DNA of 64,000 bases from Halorarius halobius. Its GTDB lineage: Archaea > Halobacteriota > Halobacteria > Halobacteriales > Haloarculaceae. Positions 24,826-33,825 of the stretch are shown piece by piece; the first letter of the stretch is position 1, and each line of letters starts with the position of its first letter. Position numbers and translations under genes: made by a program. The notes under the pieces were generated by a model. That model was given only the letters and a program-made list of their open reading frames with translations. It did not search any database and had not been told where the DNA came from. The DNA is taken from NCBI RefSeq assembly GCF_024298865.1, contig NZ_CP101161.1, positions 2,315,227 through 2,379,226 on the forward strand. The letters run 5' to 3'.

Positions 24826-25652
24826 ACGTCCAGCCCCCGTTCCAGCGCGACGAACAGCGCCGCACACGTCAGGTCCGCGGTCGTCCCGGGGTTGATTCCC
24901 CGCTCGACGAACTCCTCGGCCAGGTCCTCGGGGTCCTCGGCGCCGTCGAGCGCCGCCGCCGCGCGCTCGCGAGCCTCGCGTGCGGCTTCGGGGCCCGACG
25001 TCGTCCGCACGAACCCGTCCTCGCGTTCCGCCAGCAGGCGGAGAAACGCCCGCGCGCCCCGCTCGCTCGCGAGGCCGGCGTCGTCGAGCATCCGCTCGGC
25101 CTCCCGGAACACGCGAGGGAAGCCATCGGTCCACTCGTCGGCGTTACCGTCGCCCTCCGAGCGGCCCATCACGTCGTACAGCGTCAGCCCCCGCTCCTCC
25201 AGAGCGGGCACCGCGTCCGCACCACGGCGAACGTCCAGCGCATCCATCCCCTCGGGCGGGTCGTCGACGGCCACGTCGACGTGCTCGAACGCCCGGTAGA
25301 AGTCGGCGGCGTCCGCGACCGTCGTGGCCTCGCAGGTTTCGCGGGCGCGCTCCCGCGTGAGGTCGCCCGTCGCGGCCGTCCGCACGAGCGGCACGAGCAA
25401 CAGCAGACAGCCGAACTGCGTGTTGCCCCCGCGCTGGTCGCTCATCCCCTCGACGGCGGCCTCGAACGCCTCGCCGACGGGCGCACCCGACTCGGCGCGC
25501 CGCAGGCCCGACAACGACCCGACCGCCCCCGCGAGGAAGTGGTCGAAGTGGAGGTCGGGGTGGTCGCGGTGGCGGTCGACGTTGCCCGGTTTCGGCGTGC
25601 CCGCCACCTCCAGCAGGAGCGCGAGCTGTGCGTTGTTCGCCGGCGACCTCAT
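24822..25652 (-). CDS. CitG-like (triphosphoribosyl-dephospho-CoA synthase family) protein
   Basis: This is a 276-residue helical protein. The signature TPKPGNVDRHRDHPDLHFDHF (residues 14-34) and the block RGGNTQFGCLLLLVPL match the CitG family, whose bacterial members make the triphosphoribosyl precursor of the citrate-lyase prosthetic group from ATP and dephospho-CoA. No citrate lyase is present here. Archaeal members recur with F420 or pterin genes and probably use another substrate. It overlaps its neighbours on both sides by four bases (ATGA upstream, GTGA downstream). Confidence 0.88.
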   Translation of the reverse strand: MRSPANNAQLALLLEVAGTPKPGNVDRHRDHPDLHFDHFLAGAVGSLSGLRRAESGAPVGEAFEAAVEGMSDQRGGNTQFGCLLLLVPLVRTAATGDLTRERARETCEATTVADAADFYRAFEHVDVAVDDPPEGMDALDVRRGADAVPALEERGLTLYDVMGRSEGDGNADEWTDGFPRVFREAERMLDDAGLASERGARAFLRLLAEREDGFVRTTSGPEAAREARERAAAALDGAEDPEDLAEEFVERGINPGTTADLTCAALFVALERGLDV

Positions 25653-26383
25653 GCCGGCACCTCCGCGTCGAGCGCGCGCCGGACCCGCTCCAGCACCCGC
25701 GGGTCGTCCGATGGGCGGCCGACCGAGACGGCGTCCGCGCCGTACTCGAGATACTCGCGAACCGTCGCGCGGTCGCGGACGCCGTTGTTCGCTAGCAGGA
25801 AGCCGCCGAACCGCTCGCGGACGTCGGCGACGACGGGTTCGGAGTCCATCGCGTCGACGTGGAGACAGTCGGCGCCGGCGGCCTCGAGTCGCGCCGCGAG
25901 CGCCGGCAGGTCGACGCCCGGAACCTCAGTGCGGAGCTTCACGCTCACGTCGGCCCCGGCGTCGCTCGCGGCGGCGACGTACTCCGCGAGTCGGTCGTCG
26001 TCCCGCAGGAGGGTCTCGCCCGCGCCGGCGTCGCACATCTCCGTCTGTCGGCAGTGGGCGTTCACCTCCAGTATCGCGCCGTGGTCCGCACAGACCACCG
26101 CCGCCTCGCGGAGCGGGTCGGTCGACGTGGTTCGGACGTTGACCCCCGGGCGAAGAGGCGCGTCGTCCAGTTTCCCCAACTCGCGGTCGACGAACGCGAC
26201 CGGGTCCTCGGGCAGGAACTCGGTGCGGTCGCGGGCCACCAGTTCCCGGGCCGCCCGCCGGGTCGGGGCGTCGAGCGCGACGCCGCCGAGAAACGCCGCG
26301 CCTGCCCACTCGGCGCCCGCGAGCGCCCACTCGGCGTCGGACTCGCCCGACAGCGACGCCAAAGCGAGACGCGGCTCGAACAT
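25649..26383 (-). CDS. Archaeal TIM-barrel protein related to tRNA-dihydrouridine synthase
   Basis: This 244-residue protein belongs to the short archaeal-only group distantly related to Dus and dihydroorotate dehydrogenase. Visible elements are LASLSGESDAEWAL, GAAFLGGVALD, the cysteine motif LEVNAHCRQTEMCDAGAG (about 107-124), DVSVKLRTEVPG, and the phosphate-binding end FLLANNGVRDRA and ADAVSVGRPS. Flavin binding is likely. A role in tRNA modification is doubtful because the usual Dus GCP motif is missing. It overlaps cofD by one base upstream and the CitG-like gene by four bases downstream. Confidence 0.83.
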   Translation of the reverse strand: MFEPRLALASLSGESDAEWALAGAEWAGAAFLGGVALDAPTRRAARELVARDRTEFLPEDPVAFVDRELGKLDDAPLRPGVNVRTTSTDPLREAAVVCADHGAILEVNAHCRQTEMCDAGAGETLLRDDDRLAEYVAAASDAGADVSVKLRTEVPGVDLPALAARLEAAGADCLHVDAMDSEPVVADVRERFGGFLLANNGVRDRATVREYLEYGADAVSVGRPSDDPRVLERVRRALDAEVPA

Positions 26384-27375
26384 CACGCAACCTCCGCGAG
26401 CGCCGCGTCGACGGCGCGGGCGACCCGCTCGCTGTCGGCCGACGAGTCGAGCGCCGTGTCGGTGTGGACGACCGGCCGGTCGAGGTCGGTGCCGTCCTCG
26501 CTGTCGAGCACGAACGCGTCCGCGAACGGGTAGGCGTCGGCGACGCCCGCCGTGGAGGGCTCCTGGCCGGTCGCCGCCATCAGTTTCGCGGCGGGCCCGG
26601 AGAACACCCGGTCCTCGACGAACGGCGAGACGGCGACCACCGGCGTCGAATCGAGCGCCTCCCGTATCCCGTCGACCGCGAGCATCGGCCCGAGGCTCGT
26701 GACGGGGTTGGAGGGACCGACGACGACGGGGTCGTCCAGCGCGTCGAGCACCGCCGGCGTCGGGTCGGCGTCGTCGGCGCCGCGGAACTCCACGCGCTCG
26801 ACGGCGGGGTCGCCGTTCCGGTGGACCCACCACTCCTGAAAATGCTGGACGCCGTCGGGGGTGTGAATCAGCGAGGCGACGGGGTCGTCGCTCATCGGGA
26901 GGATGGAGCGGTCGACGCCGAACGCCGCACACAGGCGACGGGTCGCCTCGGTCAGGGTGTGTCCCTCGTCGATGAGCCCCGTCCGCGTGAGGTGGACCGC
27001 ACGGTCCCGGTCGCCGATGTGCATGAACTCCGCGACGCCGGAGAACCGTCGCCAGCGGGCGATTTCTCGGCCGTCGGTCTGTGCGTCCGCGGGGAGGTAG
27101 CGCGGGCCCGAGTCGAGACCCGCCCGCTCGGCGAGCGCGCCGAGTTCGTCGTGCGTCCGGTGGGGGTCGTCGTCGATGCCCCACCACGTCTCGGTGTCGA
27201 GGACGCCGCCGTCGAGGAACAGTTGCGTGTCGAGGTCCGGGCAGACGAGGTGGCCCGCGATTTCGACGTCGTCGCCCGTGTTCCCCACGACGGGCGTGTC
27301 GGCGGGCGGGAACACCGCCTCGGCGCCCCACAGGAGCTTCGGGGTGCCCGTCCCGCCGGCGAGGAACGTAACCAT
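26383..27375 (-). CDS. cofD: 2-phospho-L-lactate transferase (F420 biosynthesis)
   Basis: This 330-residue enzyme joins the lactyl-2-phosphate (or phosphoenolpyruvyl) moiety to Fo, giving F420-0, a core step of coenzyme F420 synthesis. The N-terminus [14 protein letters not shown] and [21 protein letters not shown] are diagnostic. The [16 protein letters not shown] and [21 protein letters not shown] blocks line the nucleotide and Fo sites. It is the first gene of a four-gene run with 1-4 nt overlaps, so the downstream genes are tied to it in expression. Confidence 0.96.
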   Translation of the reverse strand: MVTFLAGGTGTPKLLWGAEAVFPPADTPVVGNTGDDVEIAGHLVCPDLDTQLFLDGGVLDTETWWGIDDDPHRTHDELGALAERAGLDSGPRYLPADAQTDGREIARWRRFSGVAEFMHIGDRDRAVHLTRTGLIDEGHTLTEATRRLCAAFGVDRSILPMSDDPVASLIHTPDGVQHFQEWWVHRNGDPAVERVEFRGADDADPTPAVLDALDDPVVVGPSNPVTSLGPMLAVDGIREALDSTPVVAVSPFVEDRVFSGPAAKLMAATGQEPSTAGVADAYPFADAFVLDSEDGTDLDRPVVHTDTALDSSADSERVARAVDAALAEVA

Positions 27376-27424
27376 ACCCGACCGTACGCGCGGTGGGGTT
27401 TGTGGGTTTCGTCGCCGGCACCGG

Positions 27425-28207
27425 TCACTCGAAGCCCGAGGCGTCCGTGATGAACCCCTCCAGAGCGACCACGTCGCCGTCCTCGTACACGCCCCGTCCC
27501 CGCTCCCACACGGTCCGCTCGGCGCCCTCCCGCGTGACGATGCGGTAGGTCACTTCGAAATGCTCGCGGGCGTCGACGGCCTCCTGTATCGTCGCCCACG
27601 TCTCGTCTCTATCGTCCGGATGGATGACCTCGGACCCCCACGCTACCCCGCCGCTCTCTATCGTGTCGGCGGCGTAGCCGGTGAGCGACTCGCACTCCCC
27701 CTCGACGTACTCCATCGGCCAGTCGGGGGCGTTGCGACACCGGTACACCATCCCCGGGAGGTTGCTGATGAGCGTCTCGAGTCGACGGTTGCGCTGTTCG
27801 AGATGCCGGTGGGCCCGGAACGCCTCCACCGCGTTCTCGATGCGGTTCGCGAGCAGTTCGAACCGTTCGCTCCCCGGTTGCTTCCGCATGTAGTCGGTGA
27901 CGCCCGCCGAGATTGCCTCGCTCGCCACCTCCTCGCTACCTTTCCCGGTGAACAGCACGAACGGGAGGTCGGGGTAGTCTGCGCGGACGGATTCGAGGAA
28001 CTCGAGGCCGTCGCGCCCGGGCATCTCGTAGTCGGAGACGACGCAGTCGGTGTCGTCGTCCAGTTCCGACAGCCCCGCGCCGGGGCCGGCCGCGCCGGTC
28101 ATCTCGAACCGGTCGCTCTCGCGTCGCAGGTAATCCGCAGTGAGGTCGACGAACGAGGTGCTGTCGTCGACGTGAAGCACCCGGATCGGTTCCTGCGATG
28201 TCGACAT
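27425..28207 (-). CDS. Receiver-PAS signalling protein
   Basis: This is a 260-residue protein. Residues 8-130 are a response-regulator receiver: acidic pocket HVDDS, phospho-acceptor Asp in [10 protein letters not shown], Thr in LFTGKGSEE and Lys in DYMRKQ. Residues about 140-258 form a PAS/PAC domain ([34 protein letters not shown]). It has no kinase or DNA-binding domain. Such orphan proteins are abundant in haloarchaea and may relay signals to separate kinases. A paralog with the same FTGKGSEE...ISAGVTDY block lies at 45559-46413. Confidence 0.9.
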   Translation of the reverse strand: MSTSQEPIRVLHVDDSTSFVDLTADYLRRESDRFEMTGAAGPGAGLSELDDDTDCVVSDYEMPGRDGLEFLESVRADYPDLPFVLFTGKGSEEVASEAISAGVTDYMRKQPGSERFELLANRIENAVEAFRAHRHLEQRNRRLETLISNLPGMVYRCRNAPDWPMEYVEGECESLTGYAADTIESGGVAWGSEVIHPDDRDETWATIQEAVDAREHFEVTYRIVTREGAERTVWERGRGVYEDGDVVALEGFITDASGFE

Positions 28208-28315
28208 GAGATTCGACGTTGGATAATCATGCCACGCTGGCCGTAATAAACTGGTGGGGCGACTTCACGGTGGGCAACCCGAACCGACTTGCCGGCGGTG
28301 GCCGAACCCGGGGGC

Positions 28316-29467
28316 ATGAACGCCATCAAGGACTCCGTTCACGACTGGATTCCCCTGGACCCGGTCGCGGCGGACCTGCTGGACACCGAGGCGGTCCAGC
28401 GGCTCCGCCACATCAAACAGCTCTCGACGGTGCGGCTCGTCTACCCCTCCGCGTCCCACACCCGGTTCGAGCACTCGCTCGGCGTCTATCATCTCGCTCG
28501 GCAGGCACTCGACCACCTCGACGTCGACGCCGACCGTGCGGCCCACGTCCGGGCGGCCGCGCTCCTCCACGACGTCGGACACGGGCCGTACGGCCACCAG
28601 ACCGAGGAGGTCATCCGCCGGCACGCCGGCACCGACCACGACGAACTCGGCGACCTCCTGTACCGGACCGACCTCCCCGGCGTCCTCGAACGCCACGGAC
28701 TCGACCCGGAGCGCGTCGTCGCACTCGTCCGCGGCGACGGCGAACTCGGGCAACTGGTGTCGGGGGAGTTGGACGTCGACCGGATGGACTACCTGGTGCG
28801 GGACGCCCACCACACCGGCGTCCCCTACGGCACCATCGACCACGGCCGCCTCGTCCGGGAGTTGCGCTACCGGGACGGCCGGCTCGTCCTCGCGGAGGGA
28901 AACGTCCAGACGGCCGAGTCGTTGCTTTTGGCGCGGGCGCTCATGGACGGCATCGTCTACCGCCACCACGTCTCCCGCATCGCGGGGTCGATGCTGGAGC
29001 GGGCCTGCGAGCGCCTGCTCGATGCCGGCACCGACGTCGCCGAGTTCCGCCGGATGGCCGACCACGACCTGCTTGTCGAACTCCGCGAGGCGGTGCCGGA
29101 GCTCGGTGGCCGCGTCGAGCGCCGCGACCTCTACAAGCGGGCCGTCTGGGCCGGGCTGGACCGCGTGCCCGACGCCGTCACCGAACTCGACCGCGACGAC
29201 GAGCGTGCCGCGGCCCGGGAGATAGCCGACGCCGCGGGCGTCGACCGCGAGCACGTCCTCGTCGACGCGCCCGCCCGTCCCGACCTGAAGGAGTCGCGCA
29301 CCCGGGTGGTCGTCGACGGCGTCGTCCAGCGGCTCGAACAGGCCTCGGAACTCGTGGGGGCACTCCGAGCCACCCGCCGGGCGCAGTGGCGCCTCGGCGT
29401 GTACGCACCCGTCGACGAGCAGGACGCCGTCCACGAGGCGGCCCGCGACGTGCTCGGTCTCCCCTGA
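28316..29467 (+). CDS. HD-domain phosphohydrolase (dGTPase/SAMHD1-like), copy 1
   Basis: This 383-residue protein carries the metal-binding HD set: His in HTRFEHSLGVYHLARQ, HD in ALLHDVGHGPYGHQTE, and the later Asp in VDRMDYLVRDAHHTGVPYG. These match the dNTP triphosphohydrolase/SAMHD1 branch, so a nucleotide substrate is likely but unproven. The start is the ATG at 28316 (MNAIKDSVHDWI). A paralog is at 32605-33825. A 126-nt tract (28732-28857) is almost identical in the two genes. A serine hydrolase gene follows 38 nt downstream. Confidence 0.9.
   Translation: MNAIKDSVHDWIPLDPVAADLLDTEAVQRLRHIKQLSTVRLVYPSASHTRFEHSLGVYHLARQALDHLDVDADRAAHVRAAALLHDVGHGPYGHQTEEVIRRHAGTDHDELGDLLYRTDLPGVLERHGLDPERVVALVRGDGELGQLVSGELDVDRMDYLVRDAHHTGVPYGTIDHGRLVRELRYRDGRLVLAEGNVQTAESLLLARALMDGIVYRHHVSRIAGSMLERACERLLDAGTDVAEFRRMADHDLLVELREAVPELGGRVERRDLYKRAVWAGLDRVPDAVTELDRDDERAAAREIADAAGVDREHVLVDAPARPDLKESRTRVVVDGVVQRLEQASELVGALRATRRAQWRLGVYAPVDEQDAVHEAARDVLGLP
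28732..28857 (+). repeat. Near-identical tract shared with the second HD gene (copy 1)
   Basis: These 126 bases match 33021-33146 with a single difference (C at 28816, T at 33105). Synonymous positions are conserved too, unlike most of the flanking coding sequence. This looks like a gene-conversion tract. Confidence 0.9.
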
Positions 29468-29505
29468 CGGCAACGCTTTTCGGCCCGCTGGTGGAAGCCG
29501 GGACG

Positions 29506-30825
29506 ATGTCCGACTCCGTCCCCGCCGACATCGACGCGCTCGTGACCGACTGGCGTGAGCGCCACGACGTGCCCGGCGTGAGCCTTGCCGTCGTCGACGC
29601 CGACGGCGTCGTCCACGAACGGGGGTACGGCGTCCGCGACCGGGAGATGAGCGCGCCAGCGACGCCCGACACGCTGTTTCCGGTCGGCTCCGTCGCCAAA
29701 CCCGTCACCGCCGTCGCCGTCCTCCAGCTCGTCGACCGCGGCGACCTCGCGCTCGACGACCCCGTTCGCGAGTACGTCGACCCGCTCTCGGACGTGCCGG
29801 GCGACCCCATCACGGTCGGCGAGTTGCTCTCGCACACCTCGGGGATGCCCCGCGACTTCGTGGCGCAGTTCGAGGCCGACGAGACCGACGAGGACCGCTG
29901 GTCGTACATCGACGGCGCGGCCGACCAGCGGCTCACCGACCGGCCCCGCTACATGTACTCCAACAGCGGCTACTTCCTGCTCGCGGAGATACTGGAGGCG
30001 GTCGACGGCCGCCCCTACGACCGCTACGTCGCCGAGGAGGTGTTCGACCCGCTGGGCCTGGAGCGCGCGGGCGTCGGCCCGGACGCGCTGGGCGACCCCG
30101 ACGCCGCGACGGGCTATCGCCGGACCGACGACGGCCTGGAGCCGGCGGAGGTCGACCACGGCGCGGGCGCGTCGGGTGGCCTCGTCGCCTCCGTTCGCCA
30201 CCTCGGTGCCCTGCTCCGGTGCGTGCTGAACGACGGCCGCCACGGGGGCGAGCGGCTCCTCTCCTCTGCCCTCGTCGACGCGATGTGTCGCCGCCAGTCC
30301 CCGACGCTCCCCGGCGACGAGACGAAAGCGTACGGCTACGGCTGGGAACTCGACGCCCTGCTCGGCGAGCGACTGGTCGGCCACCGCGGCGGCATCGGCG
30401 TCGGCGGCGGCTACATCGGCCTCCTGCGCGAGCGGGGTCTCGGGGTGGCGCTCGCGTACAACACGGTCGGCCAGCCGACCGTCCCGTACGGCCAGGGGGC
30501 GCTCGCGCTGGCGGCCGGCGCGGACCCCCGCGAGGCGGTGCCGCTACTCGACGTGAACGACGCCATCGAGGCCGTGACGGGGACGTACACCGCGTACCGC
30601 GACGCCGTGACCGTCTCCGTCGAGCGCGGCCCCGCGGGAACTGTCGACGTGTCGCTCCCGTTCACGTCGTTCACCGCGACCCCCGAGGCCGTCGAGACGG
30701 AGCCATACGTGTTCTCGTTCCGGACGGGTGGCGGCGTCGACTGGCGCGCGGAGTTCCGCGACGGCGCGACCGACCTCGTCCTCTCGACGGGCAAGTGGAC
30801 GATGCGACTCGGCCGCGAGGACTGA
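29506..30825 (+). CDS. Serine hydrolase of the beta-lactamase (class C/PBP4*) fold
   Basis: This is a 439-residue protein. The catalytic SxxK motif is SVAK (around residue 64), the second motif is YSN in MYSNSGYFLLAEILEA, and the third site is HRGG in VGHRGGIGVGGGYIG. These define the Pfam beta-lactamase family, which in archaea covers esterases and peptidases rather than antibiotic resistance. It has no signal peptide, so a cytoplasmic enzyme is expected. The C-terminal ~100 residues form a separate beta-rich lipocalin-like domain. GCTTTT about 28 nt upstream marks a likely leaderless promoter. Confidence 0.9.
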   Translation: MSDSVPADIDALVTDWRERHDVPGVSLAVVDADGVVHERGYGVRDREMSAPATPDTLFPVGSVAKPVTAVAVLQLVDRGDLALDDPVREYVDPLSDVPGDPITVGELLSHTSGMPRDFVAQFEADETDEDRWSYIDGAADQRLTDRPRYMYSNSGYFLLAEILEAVDGRPYDRYVAEEVFDPLGLERAGVGPDALGDPDAATGYRRTDDGLEPAEVDHGAGASGGLVASVRHLGALLRCVLNDGRHGGERLLSSALVDAMCRRQSPTLPGDETKAYGYGWELDALLGERLVGHRGGIGVGGGYIGLLRERGLGVALAYNTVGQPTVPYGQGALALAAGADPREAVPLLDVNDAIEAVTGTYTAYRDAVTVSVERGPAGTVDVSLPFTSFTATPEAVETEPYVFSFRTGGGVDWRAEFRDGATDLVLSTGKWTMRLGRED

Positions 30826-30828
30826 CGC

Positions 30829-32022
30829 CTACCGCAGTGCCCGCACCGTGCCGCCACGCGCCGTTATCAGCAGGTCGTCCACCGCGACGACCCGGGTCCC
30901 GACGTCGGCGGCCGAGCGGCGCCACCGCTCGGTGCCGTCCGCCGCGTCGACGCAGACGAGTTCGTCCTCGGTGCGGGCGAGGACGGCGTCGCCGGTGACG
31001 ACCGGACGGGCGACGACGCCGGTGGCGGCGTCGCTGTACCACAGTTCGCGCCCGTCGGACGGCGACAGCGCGAACAGCCCCGTCCGGTCGACGCACTCGG
31101 CGTGGGCGTACAGGCGGTCCGTGCCGGCCGCGAGGCCGAAGCAGGCGGCGTCGTCCACCGACTCCGACCAGTCGTGGCCGCCGTCGGTCACGGATTCGGC
31201 GCTCACCGTCGAGAACAGTTCCGTGGCGCCGAACACCGTCCCGTCGCGGTAGCACTGCGAGACGACGAAGTCCGCGCCGCCGCTCGGGGGCCGCTCCGTG
31301 CCGAGGTACTCGCCGGTGTCGGCGGCGAACCGCCAGGGCCGGTCCCACGAGCCACCGGTCGTCACGAACACCTGCCCGGCGCCGGCGAACACCGGTGGTT
31401 GCCACGGGTCGCGTATCGACGCCCGCCACCGCACGCTCCCGTCGCCGTGGGTTCGCGCGACTACCGCCGGGTCCTCGCCCGCCGAGACGTAGTAGAGGCC
31501 GTGACCGGCCGCGAGAAAGCCCCTCCGGTCCGGCGTCTCGACGCGCCAGCGTTCGGCGCCGTCGGCCCCGAGCGCGACGACGGCCCCGGCGGTCGGAACG
31601 TACAGCCGCCCGTCGACCACTCGGGGGGTACCCGCCGGGGCTCCGACCGACGCCTGCCACCGCATCGCGCCGGTGCGGGCGTCGAGCGCGTGGACAGTGC
31701 CGTCGTCGCCGCCGACGTACACCGTCGCGTCCGCGACGACCGGCGCCGAGAGCGACGCCTCGGTCGACGCGCGCCACAGTTCACTCGGGGGGTCGGCGGG
31801 AGCCGTCGCCGCTGGCGCGGCGTTGGTCAGGCCAGCGTCGTGGGTCGGGTGCGGCCACGACGACTCGACGCTCGCGGGCGTCGACGGCGTGGCGGGTCCG
31901 GTTACCGACGTCTCGGTCGCTGTGGGCGACGATGCCGACCCCCTCGGCGTCGAGCCGTCGTCGCCGAGACAGCCGGCCAGTCCGACCGTTCCGATGGCCG
32001 CGAGCAACGAGCGCCTGTTCAT
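30829..32022 (-). CDS. PQQ-like beta-propeller lipoprotein
   Basis: This 397-residue surface lipoprotein begins MNRRSLLAAIGTVGLAGC, a Tat signal ending in a lipobox, followed by a Ser/Thr/Pro-rich linker to about residue 75. The propeller repeats are clear: ALDARTGAMRWQAS, VALGADGAERWRVET, ALSPSDGRELWYSD and CVDAADGTERWRRS. It is distantly related to the lipoprotein at 4896-6077. The role is unknown; such propellers may bind cofactors or scaffold partners. Its 3' end lies only 3 nt from the stop of the convergent serine hydrolase gene. Confidence 0.9.
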   Translation of the reverse strand: MNRRSLLAAIGTVGLAGCLGDDGSTPRGSASSPTATETSVTGPATPSTPASVESSWPHPTHDAGLTNAAPAATAPADPPSELWRASTEASLSAPVVADATVYVGGDDGTVHALDARTGAMRWQASVGAPAGTPRVVDGRLYVPTAGAVVALGADGAERWRVETPDRRGFLAAGHGLYYVSAGEDPAVVARTHGDGSVRWRASIRDPWQPPVFAGAGQVFVTTGGSWDRPWRFAADTGEYLGTERPPSGGADFVVSQCYRDGTVFGATELFSTVSAESVTDGGHDWSESVDDAACFGLAAGTDRLYAHAECVDRTGLFALSPSDGRELWYSDAATGVVARPVVTGDAVLARTEDELVCVDAADGTERWRRSAADVGTRVVAVDDLLITARGGTVRALR

Positions 32023-32178
32023 CGTCCCGGCGGAGTCGTGCCGCGGATGAATAGTTCGTGGTGGCACAAGGGCACGCTGTACCAACGGCCAGCGACGGTC
32101 CACGGGTCGCGCTGGCTCCGCCGCGCGAATACTGCGACCGGAGGAAGACCCAAGCGGCCGAGCGTGGTACGTGGGGGT

Positions 32179-32559
32179 ATGGATGACAGCGGCGAGACCC
32201 GGGTCGAGGAACTGATGACGAGCCCCGTCGAGACGGTGTCGGCGGACGCCAGCCTCAGGACGGCCGCGGAGCGGATGCGCTCCGAGGAGATAAACTCCCT
32301 GCTCGTCACGAGCGCGGAGACGGGCATCGTCACCAGCACCGACGTGTTGGACGCGCTGGCGGCCGGCGACGACCCCGACGCGGCGACCGTCGCGGACGCG
32401 ATGACAGCGCCCGTCGAGGCCGTCGACGCCGACCTGCGGCTCGGGGAGGCGGCCGCGATGATGGAGACGTACGGGTTCAACCACCTCCCGGTGCGCGACG
32501 GCGACGGCGACATCGTCGGTCTCGTCTCCACGGCCGACCTGCGGGCGACGCTCGCCTGA
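32179..32559 (+). CDS. Two-CBS-domain protein
   Basis: This 126-residue protein consists of a pair of CBS motifs forming one Bateman module. The first is VEELMTSPVETVSADASLRTAAERM...NSLLVT and the second is DAMTAPVEAVDADLRLGEAAAMM...HLPVRDGDGDIVGLVSTADL. Such modules bind adenine nucleotides or S-adenosyl compounds and sense energy state. No enzymatic domain is attached. It lies 45 nt upstream of the second HD phosphohydrolase gene, so a regulatory link to nucleotide turnover is possible but unproven. Confidence 0.93.
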   Translation: MDDSGETRVEELMTSPVETVSADASLRTAAERMRSEEINSLLVTSAETGIVTSTDVLDALAAGDDPDAATVADAMTAPVEAVDADLRLGEAAAMMETYGFNHLPVRDGDGDIVGLVSTADLRATLA

Positions 32560-32604
32560 CGGGCGTCAAGCAGTTTTTACCGGGGCCGACCGAACGGCCC
32601 CCCA

Positions 32605-33825
32605 ATGCCGACCATCAAGGACTCCGTCCACGACCACATCACGGTCGAGGGGGCGGCCGCGGACCTGCTGGACACGCCGCCGGTCCAGCGGCTCCGCAAC
32701 ATCAAACAGCTGGGGACGGCGGAACTCGTCTATCCGAGCGCGAACCACACCCGGTTCGAGCACTCGCTCGGCGTCTACCATCTCGCGCGGCAGGCGCTCG
32801 ACCACCTCGGCATCGAGGGGCGGCAGGCCGAGCGGGTCGGCGCGGCCGCCCTCCTGCACGACATCGGCCACACCCCCTTCTCGCACAACACCGAGGCGGT
32901 GCTGGAGCGCCACACCGGGAAGGAACACGACGACGTCCACGACCTGCTAGAGGGCGGCGAGGTCGAACGCGTGCTCATCAAACACGACCTCGACCCCGAG
33001 CGCGTCGCCGACCTCATCGCCGGCGACGGCGAACTCGGGCAACTGGTGTCGGGGGAGTTGGACGTCGACCGGATGGACTACCTGGTGCGGGACGCCCACC
33101 ACACTGGCGTCCCCTACGGCACCATCGACCACGGCCGCCTCGTCCGCGCGCTCCGGGTCGTCGGCGGCGAACTCGTGCTCGGGGAGGGGAACGTCCAGAG
33201 CGCCGAGTCGCTACTTTTGGCGCGGGCGCTGATGAACCCCACCGTCTACTCGCACCACGTCGCGCGCATCTCGAAGGGGATGCTCCGACGCGCGACGGAG
33301 GCGCTGGTCGGCGACGCGGTGAGCCCGGAACGGTTCCGCCGGATGGACGACCACGACCTCATGGTCGCGCTCCGGAACCACGAGCCGACGGCCGACTACG
33401 CCCGCCGCCTCGACGGGCGCGACCTGTTCAAGCGGGCCGTCTGGGCGGAGTGGGCCGACGTGCCCGAGGAGCTCATCGAGGCCGACCACGAGCGCGTGCT
33501 CGACCTCGAAGGTGACATCGCCGAGGCGGCGGGCGTCGACGAGCGCGAGGTCATCCTCGACATCCCCGGGCGACCGGCGATGGCCGAGTCGTCGACGCAG
33601 GTGGTCGTCAACGGCGAGGTGCGACGGCTCGGCTCCCAGTCGACGCTCGTGGGGGCGCTCCGCACCGCCCAACACGAGCAGTGGCGCCTCGGCGTGTACG
33701 CACCCGACGACGCCACCGACCGCGTGGGGCAGGTCGCCGAGCGCGTGCTCGGACTCGACCTCGACGCGCTCGTCGTCGACGTGCGCAAGGGGCTCCACCA
33801 GACGCTCGACGAGTACGGCGCATGA
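32605..33825 (+). CDS. HD-domain phosphohydrolase (dGTPase/SAMHD1-like), copy 2
   Basis: This 406-residue paralog of the protein at 28316-29467 has the same HD residues: HTRFEHSLGVYHLARQ, LLHDIGHTPFSHNTE, and VDRMDYLVRDAHHTGVPYG. HTPFSH is closer to the SAMHD1/dGTPase consensus than copy 1's HGPYGH. The C-terminus is longer by about 20 residues (DVRKGLHQTLDEYGA). CAGTTTTTACC about 28 nt upstream gives a leaderless start at 32605. Its stop overlaps the amidohydrolase start (ATGA, 33822-33825), so the two products are made together. Confidence 0.91.
   Translation: MPTIKDSVHDHITVEGAAADLLDTPPVQRLRNIKQLGTAELVYPSANHTRFEHSLGVYHLARQALDHLGIEGRQAERVGAAALLHDIGHTPFSHNTEAVLERHTGKEHDDVHDLLEGGEVERVLIKHDLDPERVADLIAGDGELGQLVSGELDVDRMDYLVRDAHHTGVPYGTIDHGRLVRALRVVGGELVLGEGNVQSAESLLLARALMNPTVYSHHVARISKGMLRRATEALVGDAVSPERFRRMDDHDLMVALRNHEPTADYARRLDGRDLFKRAVWAEWADVPEELIEADHERVLDLEGDIAEAAGVDEREVILDIPGRPAMAESSTQVVVNGEVRRLGSQSTLVGALRTAQHEQWRLGVYAPDDATDRVGQVAERVLGLDLDALVVDVRKGLHQTLDEYGA
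33021..33146 (+). repeat. Near-identical tract shared with the first HD gene (copy 2)
   Basis: This is the partner of 28732-28857: 125 of 126 bases identical. It encodes GDGELGQLVSGELDVDRMDY and the following active-site segment up to HGRLV. Confidence 0.9.

Noticed and set aside
29506..30825. Antibiotic-resistance beta-lactamase
   Set aside because: The SxxK/YxN/HxG set is shared with esterases and peptidases, there is no export signal, and archaea lack peptidoglycan; a general serine hydrolase call is safer.
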